This document shows, piece by piece, positions 44,201 through 57,300 of a stretch of 64,000 bases of DNA; position 1 is the stretch's first letter, and the number at the start of each line of letters is the position of its first letter. The translations under genes were made by a program, and so were the position numbers. This stretch comes from Arion vulgaris (lineage: Eukaryota; Mollusca; Gastropoda; Stylommatophora; Arionidae): NCBI GenBank assembly GCA_020796225.1, contig CM036761.1:32376928-32440927 (forward strand). Reading direction: 5' to 3'. The notes beneath the pieces were generated by a model. It saw nothing but the letters and a program-made list of their open reading frames with translations. It had not been told where the DNA came from and did no database searches.

Positions 44201-47200
44201 AGCGTTATAAATCAAGATTATACATTCATTAAAGTAACTATTTAAAATAATTCCATAAACATTATAGTAACAGAGAATGCGTTTGAAACAAAAATGGAGC
44301 AATGTATTCAAAAAGAAACAAAAATTACAAATATAACATATAAATAGCAACTCAATGAGTTGTATTTTCATATTCAGGAAATTAACATTGAAAAATAATG
44401 TTAACACTTTCATCGAGACTAATTTCCTTGTTTTAAACTTAATTAGTAATTAAAGTTTTGAAAATAAAGGCTTTACGCATTTAATACACATTTCTTAAGA
44501 TTTGTGCTTATTTTTTTAACATGCATGCATTAATAAATTGAAGGAAATACAATCTTAGACTGTCTGCGTATATTGAAGTATTAATAAAAGAAAACTGTAA
44601 TTACTATTATTTACTAAATGGAATATAAGAAATCAATAAGTAATGAATTTCTAGTCTGTACTTTTTGTATACTTTTGAAACGTTATGACCTTTTGTTTTG
44701 ATCTTTAGTATTTGTTAATTTAAGTAGCGAAACACGTAATCACAAAGTACTGTAGTTTTACAAATTACAAAAACAATGACAATATGCAGCAACGTTTCGA
44801 CCAACAAGATCCTTTATGATGTTAGTCGAAACGTTTCTGTATATTGTCATTGTTTTGTAATTTGTAAAACTACAGTACTTTGTGATTACATGTTTCGCAA
44901 ATCAAATAGTTTTACTGCGCTCTCATATATATTGTGATTAATTTAAGTTCAAGTTTTTCATAATTTATCCTGTAGGTTTAAAAGTATTAGTCTGACTGTC
45001 TTATCGATACAATCAAAAACTGTAATAAGATATGAAACAAAACGAAATAATGAGAGATAAAGTAAGTAAGTTTCCCAATCACAGAAACAAGATACAGAGG
45101 CTAGAAAACTTTATCAAAAATAAGGATACAAAAACAACACGGAGTCAAGAAGACGATCCTATATGAAAGACATCATAAACAGAGTGAAAACAATGGATTC
45201 ATAAGTGTCCTAAAACTGTAAGATGTCTTTCATATAAGGCTGTCGAGTTGTATCCAGCGTTGAAAGACATCTTTAACAGAGTGAAACAATGGATTTATGT
45301 CTAAAACTGTAAGATGTCTTTCAATAATTGCATTTATCCATCGTTGAAAGATCTAAACAGAGTAAACAATGCATTCTAAGTGTCCTAACTGTAGATGTCT
45401 TCTATAGGCTGTCAGTTATCAGTTGAGCATCATAACAGGAAAACAATGCATCATAAGTGTCCTAACTGTGATCTCATATAAGGCGTCATTATCAGTTGAA
45501 GACATCAAAACGGAACAATAGATCATATGTCCTAAAACAGATTCTAGGAGTTATCAGTGTATGTGACTTGTTTGATAAAACTTGTATGGATATGAACCAT
45601 CAGTTGTCTTATATGCAACGTTGCCTACTTGCTTCATTTACCTTCATCTAACTTTACTAAATCAAGATTTACTATTGTAAAATATGGTTGACAAATTTCA
45701 TCTTATGGTACACAATATGTAACCGGCTATCCATGAGCGTCCACAGAGGTTTTCAGGGGAATGGCAAAATGAACAACAATAATTTTAGTTGGTAGGAAAG
45801 GGAGAACTCAGATTAGCATAAAACTGTTTTATCACAAAGACATTTTCCAGAGAGTGGACGGGGAACTTGTGCCCCTCCTTGTCTTAACTGTGAACGCCCA
45901 TGTACTTAGCTTAAAATGATGATATACCTTTATAAACGTATACATATAACAAAGATATATAGTAGCATGGATACAAGATGCAACTTACCTACAAACTGAA
46001 TTGTGAAATATATTATAGAGCTGAGGAGACACATACGTATGATGTCACGGTCTTGGGAGTTTAATGTCATCCAGTAGACGATGGACAGACCTGGTAACAG
46101 ACGTAAGGAAATGTCAGGCATGATAAAACATAAACTTAGATTTATATTAAGTCTATATTTATAAAAATCGTTGCCCAAATCGAATGTGCTGGCCCAAATC
46201 GAATGTGCTGGCCCAAATCGAATGTGTTGGCTCAAATCGAATGTGCTGCCCAAATCGAATGTGTTCAAATCGAATGTGGCCAAATCAATGTGTTGGCTCA
46301 AATCGAATGTGGGCTCAAATCGATGCTGGCCCAAATCAATGTGTGGTCAAATCGAATGTGTGGCTCAAATCAATGTTGGCCCAATCGAATGGTTGGCTCT
46401 TAACTGGCACGTACAATCACTCTTAGGCTTGGATCACATACAAATCACAACGAGTGGTTAACAAGTGGTCGATATGGAGCGTTTGAAGAAGAAGAAGATT
46501 ACCCAATAAAGGATGTGGACTTGTCAAACTTAGATGTATATGATCTATACATTTGCATTCGACCAAGACAGTCTTTAAGTGATCCATTAATGTTACATAA
46601 TGAAATTACAGAGGGAGTTAGTTCAGGATTTTGTATACTTAGAAAGTACAGTAGCGTATTATATTTATTCGAAAAAAGATATTAGTAAAAATCAAGAAAG
46701 CAAGTGAAACGTATGCTAAGCTTAACAAAATCTAGAAAGCCAAAGGGTTACATCTTAAAACAAACGTAAAATATTTAACGCAATGTCCTGGGAGTGTTAT
46801 TACACAGTAGCGAGTACTGGAAAATAACGAATAACATTATACACAAGTTAAATACATTCCAAAATAAATGTTCAAGAAGAATCCAGAAAATATTATAATA
46901 CAATACGGTAGCACATGAACAGATGTTGAAATGAACAAAATGGGCATTATTGGAGAACATCATTACAAGAAGAGGATGGAGATTAATTGAGAATGTATGT
47001 AATATGAATGTAGAAGCATTATTTAGGACATCTCTCCGTCAATATGAACTGGTCTTACATAGTCACTGCCGGATTAAGCAAGCGCAGGGCCTGTAGCAAA
47101 TGTTACCAAGAGGCCATGCGTTGTTAGTTCGGATTTTCACTTTGGCCTCAATATCTTAAAATGTAGGCCCTTAACAAATATTTACCGAAATTTTAGAAGT

Positions 47201-50200
47201 GAAACATTTTCAGCTCTAGACACGGGGCCTCCAGAAACGCAAGGCCCATAGCATTTGCTACTTCTGTTATAGCGCTAATCCAGCACTGTACATAGTACTG
47301 TAATACATTCTAAAATATAGCACTTACTTATAATAGCTCCACCATATAGTCTAATTGGCAATGATACCATGTGATCGTTATCTGTCTCAAGTGTTGTTTG
47401 GATAAAATGAGATGGCAGAATCAATGCCTGAAAAAAAACCCACATAAATCATTAAATTAAAAATGAAGCAATGTAATAGTGCTGAAAGTCTACCTTATAT
47501 TATCTGCTTGTGCAGATACCATATTCGAGCTATTAAATATAAATACGTATTATCAGTGGCGACTCGTCATTAGGGGCAAGTGGGGCCGTGCCCCACCAAA
47601 AATAGTGTGTAAAGTGTATTTGCTTTATGAATTAAAATATAACCTAACACAAAATCATGATTTTTCCGAAAAATTTGTCTGGCCCCACCAACAAAAATGA
47701 TCACGAGCCGCCACTGCGTATTATATGTTTCCTGTTTGGACAATATATAATTCAGAGTTGAAGAGCAAACAATCAATAAAGTTAAAATCGAAATCTGCTT
47801 AAATGTAGGCCTTCGTATTGCGGGGGTAGTAAAATGTTCAGTACCTGTTGGCTAGTTTAAGTTGTCATCGTTGGCGGGTTTACACTTGAAGCTATACGGT
47901 TCGGTTGTAGATTTAGAACTTCTCTAACTACTCAAAGGGTGGCGTCTGTGGCTAGGGGTTAGTGACTCGGTCTATTAACCTCGACGTTCTGAGTTCGAAT
48001 CACGCTGCGGGCAATTTGGTTAAAAATTGTTTCGTGTGGATTTTAACAAAAGGACGATGGTACCACCCGTTCAGAAAACAATGGCAAACTACTGAACGTA
48101 ATAATGCCTAGAAAAATCACAAACAGCATTAAAAAGCTGGATTGATTCGCAAAATCCTGTAAAGGATATGCAATTAACTTTAACTTTTTTAACTACTCAA
48201 AACACAGATACCCAATATGTAGAGACGTGCATGTAATTGAACATCCTACGCTAATGGTTACGTGCAGCGCATTTTTGTTAAGTGGACTCTTTAATTTATA
48301 CTAACAAAATATAATCAAGGATTCAATGTTATGTTATGTTATGCGATCGACGTCGTGGCGTATTGCCCACTCGCAACCGTGCTTCCTTCTTCGCTGCGGC
48401 AGCCATCCAAGAGCAATTCTGAAATAGAACTGCATTGTTAACTACACTTTCATTTTGTAATTTTGCCAAAAATGTCAGATATAGTGTTTCAATCTTTCAT
48501 ATTCATCATTTCAATAACTTAGATGGTGTTTCTTTCTATTCTCTGGTGTGTAACAATCTTGATAGTCACCTCCTAATAAAAACGTCTAATCCACCCAACC
48601 AATTACAACCTAACATGTTACAGCACTTACTAATATTAATTTCACTTCAAGCATAGGTGTGAAAATATAGATGAAAATGACAGTGAACTACTCACCCAAA
48701 GACCAATAACTGTAAACATTATGGCCATGAAAAGCTGCCATATCCGAAGTCCGTAAGGTAGTCTGATGTACAGTTGGTCACTGTGTCCGAGGATTTGACT
48801 CAACTGAAAGAAAGATATACGTGGTCAGTAAGGTTATTTTTCACTTATGTCTCATCATTGACTTACCACTGAGTATATCTTTCGCCTTGGAAGAATGCGA
48901 GAAACTTGTTTATGTTCTGATAATGGTGTACTCTTTAACGTTTGTGTTCTCTTTTGAATCTCTTTTATCTCTCATTCGTATTTCCATAAGTTCCTAACGA
49001 AACACAAGACTATTTGACATCTTTAAAACCCTTTCACACATAGTCTCCACTGTATTGGACACCTACTATTCGTTTGTTTCATAGCTACACATGCGTGTTT
49101 TGTGCTTCTGTTGCACGCAGTCTACTGCTAAGAACTAGCTGATGTCGTTGTGCTTATTACCGTAGCGGTAATTTAGCTTGTACTTCTACTGTGTAGGCAA
49201 GACGATATTCATCCACAAAATACATGGATGAAAATATTAACATTTATGATAGCCTATCAATTGAGCATAGAGCCGCATTAGCTTAATGGTTAGTGCACTA
49301 TCTTCGCCGAAGAGTATTCCGTGGCTCAATTCCTCAGTAGAAGTGGAATATCTTTTCATCCGTAACTACTCATAGTTGTAACAACTGTTATCAGAAGGAG
49401 AAGATTGAGATATATTGCGCATATCTTGAGAAGAAATAAACAAAGAATACCAAAACAGGTATTGAAGTTGGAGGCAAAAGGTTAAAAAAAGAGATGACTT
49501 CCTTAGAAAACACTGAAACGAACTTTGCTGAGAGAGGCAAGAAATATCCGACTCAACACCATGGTATAGACTGAACGAGTTGCTCAGGACATAGCGTTAT
49601 GGATAATTTATTTGCCTGCCCTATCTAATGTATAACGGTACTAGAGGAATATATATATATATATATATATATAAGTATAACGACTCTCTAGTCTACCTAA
49701 CATCAATTGGGTATCAGGGAAACACTGGGAAGTAATGGTGACATGCTTGAGGTAGACCACATAATACATCGTGTCTCGATGGTCAAAGAAAAATACAATC
49801 CATACACCATATTCCACATTATATCTCATAATATGAAAACCGGTTCTTTTTATTTTACTTATCAAACTAGACGTTCCTAATGTGATATAGTGTTGAATTT
49901 GTTAATAGCACTATGAGATTTTAATTATAGTTTCTATCTGAAAACCATTTGTATAGATATTGATTGTGAATCCTAACTAAATATTCGGTAGATTATGGGA
50001 GTACTTTGCAACATGACACATATTTGAACAGATGGATTTTTCTGATAGTATTTTACGAATGTTTAACCACATTTTCTAGATTTATTTCTCCCATGTTGTG
50101 CCTGGTTCACAAGGGTAGCAAAGAATGGTAACACTGCTAGCAACGTGAAGAGAATGATAACACTCACGGCATACAGAGAATGGTAATGACGAGGCAAGAG

Positions 50201-53200
50201 AAGGTACACGCACCCAAATATCGAGAGTAACACGCCGAACGAAGAGAATAGTAACACGCGACCGCATCGGAAGAGAGATGTAACATGCGACCTGCAAGGC
50301 ATATCGTAGAAGAGAATGGTAACACTGCGACCTGCAAGGCATATCGTAGAAGAGAATGGTAACACTGCGACCTGCAAGGCATATCGTAGAAGAGAATGGT
50401 AACACTGCGACCTGCAAGGCATATCGTAGAAGAGAATGGTAACACTGCGACCTGCAAGGCATATCGTAGAAGAGAATGGTAACACTGCGACCTGCAAGGC
50501 ATATCGTAGAAGAGAATGGTAACACTGCGACCTGCAAGGCATATCGTAGAAGAGAATGGTAACACTGCGACCTGCAAGGCATATCGTAGAAGAGAATGGT
50601 AACACTGCGACCTGCAAGGCATATCGTAGAAGAGAATGGTAACACTGCGACCTGCAAGGCATATCGTAGAAGAGAATGGTAATACTGCGACCTGCAAGGC
50701 ATATCGTAGAAGAGAATGATGTAGAGGCTAGGAAAGATGCTATAGTAAATACAAAGAATGCAGAAATCGGATATGCTGGCGCATAACTCGCGCAACGTAC
50801 AATCGATTGTAGGCTCAGATCACATACAAAGTGGTTAACAAGTGGTCAATATGGAGCATGAGATAAAGACAGATTTATTTATTAGAGAAGAAATAGTAAT
50901 ACTGATAAAAGTAATTTATTTCAGGTTTATACTCCAACACTAAAACATATTATCACAAAGAAAACTATTTGAATCAGTTATATGAGGACTTTGATTATAT
51001 CACTCTGAACACGTCCATATATGCTACGATCACTGTATCAACATTCAGCAGCGTCCAGCGGTCCAACTTCATCTCAAATGTAAAATATGTGTTGCCGTAT
51101 AGCTCAGAACGTGGCGAGTCACCAAGTTAAATACAATTAAGTTACAGACCTTTGTCAACGGATGTCTCTGCGGATTCTAAGACTGAGATGACTTGATAGA
51201 GTTGCAAACACAGATCTGTGGATAAAAACCGGACAGGAACCCATGATGACCCAGGTCAAGAGGAGAAAATGGTGATGGGTTGGGAATACCTTACAAAAGG
51301 GCACAGTCGAGTGTCACTAGACAAGCACTTGAATGGAACCCACAAGGTAAACGAAAAAGAGGGCGCCCTAACAAACCTGGAGACGAAGTCTTCTTGAGGA
51401 ACTGACGAGTGCCCAATTATCCTGGGAGACCATTACAAAGAACAACCAGATACCGTGAAGAGTGGCGAACAACTGTTGAGGCCCTATTCTCCACTAGGAG
51501 CGAAGAGGAATAAGTAAAGTCAACCGTTCAACACCCAAGTTCGGTGCTGATTAATCAGTAAACATCGTTATATTATATATGCACGTGAAGCATGGACACT
51601 AATCGTCAAGCTAGACTGAAGATTACAAAAAGCTGGAATACGATCCTTGAACAAATAGTAAAAACGACAGTTCCGATTCAGATCACTAATGGAAATGTTC
51701 GCAACACCATGAGACAGATAGACTAATCAACTAGAAAAGTTATGTTAACCATCAGATAGACACGCAATCTAAGGGAGAATACGTCCGGCAATGTTGAAAG
51801 ATATATGGGTCTTAGAAGATCAGCCTTTATTGAACAAGTTCATAGAAATGTTAGTGGAATTATACTACGTAAATGATTGACAGGCGATGGTCATAAGTAG
51901 ATTGCACACGACATTTAACAGTGTCTGGTAGTTAATAGTTCAACGCAATATAATGCATCATATAACAAGTGTTCCGTATAGTTGGAAGACTTCATCATCA
52001 TCATGATAACCATAAATCCCAACTTCATCATAATCATGGTCATTACTATAAGTCTTTCGGGCACATAGGAACGAGTAAAAAAACAGTTCACTCAGTTTGA
52101 TTGTATGCCTTTCAGTAATGGCGAAACACGTGAAAACAAAGTATTGTAGTGCTACAAAATACAAAAACAATAATAATACAAAGCATCGTTTCGACCAAAA
52201 GGTATTTATCAGGCAAAGGATACAACAGATGTGTAGAAATCCACTTCTTGCACGGAATAATACATATAGAGTCAGACAATAAATTTCTAACGGCTCTAAA
52301 ATGAAAATATATGATTAAAAATGAATAACGGAACAAAGGTATAGATGGAATACTTCAGCACATCATCATGATCACTGTAAGTCCCAATTTCACCATCGTC
52401 ATCTTAATTATTATATGTTCCAAGGGTACATAGAAAAGAGAAAAAACAGTCCACTCAATTTCTTCTTCTTCTCTTCGACCGATCCATATCGACAGGTTAA
52501 CCACTTTGTGTGATTTGATTTGAGCCTAAGGGCGATTGTATGTTGTGCCAGTTATGCACCTACAAGTAGGCCAGCACATTCGATTTCTGCTACGCTTTAT
52601 TTTTACTAGGTAGCTTGCCTAGGAATCTACATCAGTTGCTCTTACAATATGCCTTGTAGGCCGAAGTGGTACTATTCTTTGCTTCCATGATCGAACGTGC
52701 TGGCCTACTTGTACGCGCATAACTGGAAACAATGTGCAATTGCTCTTAGGCTCAGATCACATACAAATCACAAAGAGTGATTTAACAAGTGGTCGATATG
52801 GAACGTTAGAAGTAGAAGAGGAAAAAGAAAGTAAGTATGTTACATAAAGGTAAGAAGGCTTTCACGCAAAAATCAGTAAGAAACGCCATGTCGTCTGCTA
52901 AGCGAAGGCATTAGATGAAGTAGATCTTAATTTTGTTACAATACTACATCACACTAATCGTCCGAGTGGTTACCGGTGCCCAAATTTTGGGTATAAGAAT
53001 AGAACAACTGTTACCTGCCATGCATGTCGTAAGAGGCGACTAAGGATGTTTGGCTTAAATCGGATGCATGTGTCCTAAACGTGTAGAAGTCTATGCGTTT
53101 AGGGCCTACTAAACCAATGTGCAAAGTATACATGTTCTTGGCAAAGATCAAACATATCACAAAGAGTGATTAAAATTGGTCGTAAAGAACGAAGCAAAGA

Positions 53201-54298
53201 AGAAGAAGAATCACACTAATGAACGCTAAGGGAGAACTAATGAAACAGAATAAAACTTGGTTTGCAACTTTGAAACGTATTTGACTATTTTGTACTATGT
53301 TCATTCAGTAGAACATATTAGCTAGACATACATACAGTCTCAATAGCCAATTTTTCAACCAGATTCCTTCTTCAGTTCAACTAAACCGTCTCCTCAGGGG
53401 CGGCTCGCCATTAAGGGTCAGTTGGGCCCTGACCCACCAATAAATGAAAGGGAGAATAACATCCCCGAATAGACAAATAATAGTAAATACTTCAAAATCC
53501 ATGATTTTTCCGAAAATTTGTGTCTGGCCCCACCGGAAAAATGACCGCGAGTCGCCACTACCTCTCCTCCATCACAGTACAAGATTTGCTGTATTCTTGA
53601 ACCATCGACATCGCAAGACTCAGTCACGTGTCAACTTGTTACTTAAGACTGAAAGTATTATTTTAAATCTTGCTTTTAAAAATCCTCCCCAAAAATAATT
53701 CAGGCTGGTCTCACTAAAAGGTACACACAGAGTTGTCTTACTTGTTGTTAAAAATAAAATCCAACAGTACATCATTTATCAACGGCTTTTAGTGTTTCTC
53801 TCGACAATAATTCCCGCATTATGTTTTTTTTTTTTTTTTTATAATAACAAATTACTAGGCTTCCAGTGCCGACTATAACTTAGTTGATTTGAGAATCCTA
53901 TTACTGTAATTTCTATTTTTGGACATAACAGAAATGGAAGGGCTAGAGACAATCCTGAGAGAAAAGTAGTTGGAAGTCCTTAAAAAATAGGTTGGTGTAG
54001 TGAAAGGAACAACACTAGATGGCTTACTATCATGACACTAAAGAAAGTTAGCCACAAAACTAACAGTGCTAATAACCAGAGGCCAGTAATCGTGTACGCA
54101 AGGTATTGAAACTACCGTCTGTTGGATCAAATATGGTTCCAATGGATTGTCGAGTCCTCATTATAAAAGAAGTACATGACACTTCGAAGTGTTTCGTTTG
54201 AATTCTGAAACCCTCGCCTTCATCATCTCCTTCCGAGCAGTGTATGTTCGAACACTCTATCACAAAGAAAAGTCCTAGTATACTCTCTCTCTCTCTCA

Positions 54299-54378
<80 letters not shown>

Positions 54379-57300
54379 ATTCCTCTCGTACCGTTAAACG
54401 TTACATAGGGCTTGAAAGTAATTTCTCCATACCGCTCTATCCTGGGTAACTCACTAAATCTCCTCCATGGAACTGAGAGCGATATTTCTTACCTCTCTCA
54501 GCAAAGTTCGTTTTAGGGTCTCCTTAGGTCGTCCTCTCTTTCTTGAACCCTTTGCATCCCACTTCAATGTCTGCTTTGATATTTGTTGAACATTTCTCCT
54601 GAACGTGTGTCCAACATATCTCCATCTTCTCTTTCTTATAACAGTTGTCACTAGTGGTTGACCAGACATTTCTCTGATTTCTTCACTTCTCCTGAATTCG
54701 TTCCATTTTATATTCATTATTTTTCTCAGACATCTATTTTCAAATGCATTCAACTTGCTTTCTATATCTTTAGTCATTTTCCAACTCTCGCTGGCATATG
54801 TTAGGATTGATACACCATTTGAATAGAAAATTAGTGATTTAATTTTAATACTATATAACTTGCAGTTCCATATTGTATTTAGACTTTTTAAAGCTGATGC
54901 TGCTTTTCCAATTCGTATCATAATTTCTTTGCAAAGACATCCTATATAACCAACTCACAAATATGTAATGTCCAATATTTTATTATACATTGTTAACATA
55001 AATGTGTCGGACACCTGTTCATCGAATTAATAAGGTATAATTATCAATATACGTATTATTGTCTAATTGTATCAATTATCAGTTATATGAGGACTACCAT
55101 CATAGCACTCCGGTCACGTATATAGATGGTGCTCCGATCTCCGCCACAACAAATACTTCAGCGTCCAGCGGCCCAACACGCAAATACAGGGTGTTCAACT
55201 TAAAAGCCGCATATGAATGGAGCTAATCTGGCATATATGTATGGAAATGAGAAGGTTCAGTTATGACGTAGTATAGGTCAAGGTTGTGTGATGGTGTGTA
55301 ATTGTAGTGCGGGAAGGGGCGATGAATAAATGTGACGTAGGACGAGCTAGTCAGAACCGGTTTAAATAGTAAATAAACACAACGTGATAGATTATCTGGC
55401 AAATTTCGATTTGTCAATGGGGCTGCAAATATCTTGAACACCCTGTATATGCACATACATGTTACATCTGCCGTTTAATATGTGAATTACTTCCATTCTG
55501 GTACATCCCTTGTAAAACTACATTACTTTGTTCTTACGTGGTTCACCATACAGTATAATTGTACAAGCACACATTTAATAAATGTTATTCTATTCAACAT
55601 AATGTATTTCATTAAACTTGTCTTACGTGATCAGATAACTATGATAACTTAATTATTGAAATAACAAGAAAACAAAACGCACTGAAGGAAAACAAAACAA
55701 ATCTTCCAGGGATAACACAAGACGATGACAATCTTTTTCTTCCTCTTATCTCAGCGTCTTATTTCAGTTAACATCGGGAATGCAATCTTCCATCGTGGTT
55801 TTATCTGATGTAACATCGTCAAACAAAAAGTTGCAATGTTTGCCATTTTCCCATTATTTTGCCCACGTAGGCAAATATATCTAATTTTCGTTTTGTAGAT
55901 TCAATCATGATATCGGCGTATGTCTTTAGTCTAATGTCGTCATTCGGATATCTTCTGAAGAGATATACAGTCTTTGGAAAAGCAAGGGATAACGGTAGTT
56001 GCATGTTTGTATTGAAATGGAAAAATGTGTTTACTGGAGCTTTTCCATGCGGTGCAGTTCAAAAACTTGAAACACACATTAATTAGTTACAGAAAATATG
56101 ACACGACATTTAGCAATGCTAACTTATGTCTTTTGCTTGTGGGTCATCATCATGCTAAGTTGTGGTCAGGTCTTGCTTCTTCTTCTTTCCACCATTTATT
56201 TCTTTATAGAAGTGTTGGGGATGGGGGTGAAGTGATCTTGTGTCTGCTTGCTTTAAGGCATTTTGTAAGCTGTTATTTATTTTCGAAATGGTGTTTTTTT
56301 ATGCCGTCGCTCCATCTTTTGCGTGGTCATCCTCTCGCTCTGTACTCGTTATACTTTCTCTGTGTAGCTCTCTCTGGTTGGCGATACCAGAGCATTCTTG
56401 TCAGGTGTCCATTTAATCTGTTATTCTTTTATGAATTGCATTACTGGTTTCACATTAAGTCTTCTTCTGATTTCTTCATTTCTAATTTTGTCTCTTAATC
56501 TTCTTCTTCAAACGCTCCATATCGATCACGTTTTAATCACTCTTTATGATTTGCATGTGATCTAAATCTAAGAGTGATTGCAAATGGCAGAGACAAATGT
56601 CTACCTCAGTTTGATTTTGTGCATTTCTTTAAACCTCAAACCTAGTCCAATGTATGTCTTTGAGCTTTACTTCAAACATTTGCGCTCGTAAGCCTTTCAT
56701 CCACCCTTTTTCCCTGTCTGTCCATGTACTGTATGTCTTGTCCGTCTATCATTACTCAACGTGACGACATGTATAATCTATCTATATCGTCTCCTTTGTA
56801 TCTCTGTCTTTATATCTTTCAAGCCCGTTAGTTATATCATTTTTAAAAATCCATGACTTTTGGAGTGATCTTACCTGTTTCATACATTCAGATATCAGTT
56901 ATCAGAGAACTATCATCATAGCACTCGGGACACGTAATGGGTGATCAGATCTTCGTCTCAACAAATCTAGTAGCGCCCAGTCTCCCAACACGCCAGTTCG
57001 ATGTTCATTAATCAATCTCTGGATATTTGGTATGTCGTTCTTTTCGGGCTGTTTCAATATTGACACCCATCTCTCTCAGTCTGGTCAACGACTGGGACTC
57101 ACAACCCTGGAACTCTTCTGTTCGAAAAAAGACTCTCTGAGTGCGTTTAGAATGTCATTTCGGTTCATAACAATTCATACTCTATCAGGCAAGTTCCTAC
57201 TACTGTGACATATGGATTGTCATGGCCAGTTTTCCTGTCTCTATTACTGTAGCTGTTTTCTTCTACATAGTGTGGTCACTGTTCCGTCGTCAGCATATAT

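Noticed and set aside
46171..46461. Open frames rich in [10 protein letters not shown] repeats
   Set aside because: They come from the short tandem array, are open in several frames and sit inside a TP53I11 intron.
50281..50720. CRISPR-like regular array
   Set aside because: Units are contiguous with no unique spacers, and the sequence is eukaryotic.
50063..50795. Three overlapping minus-strand open frames of 177-237 codons
   Set aside because: They are products of the 40-bp tandem array, which is open in all frames; the encoded 40-residue repeat has no independent support.
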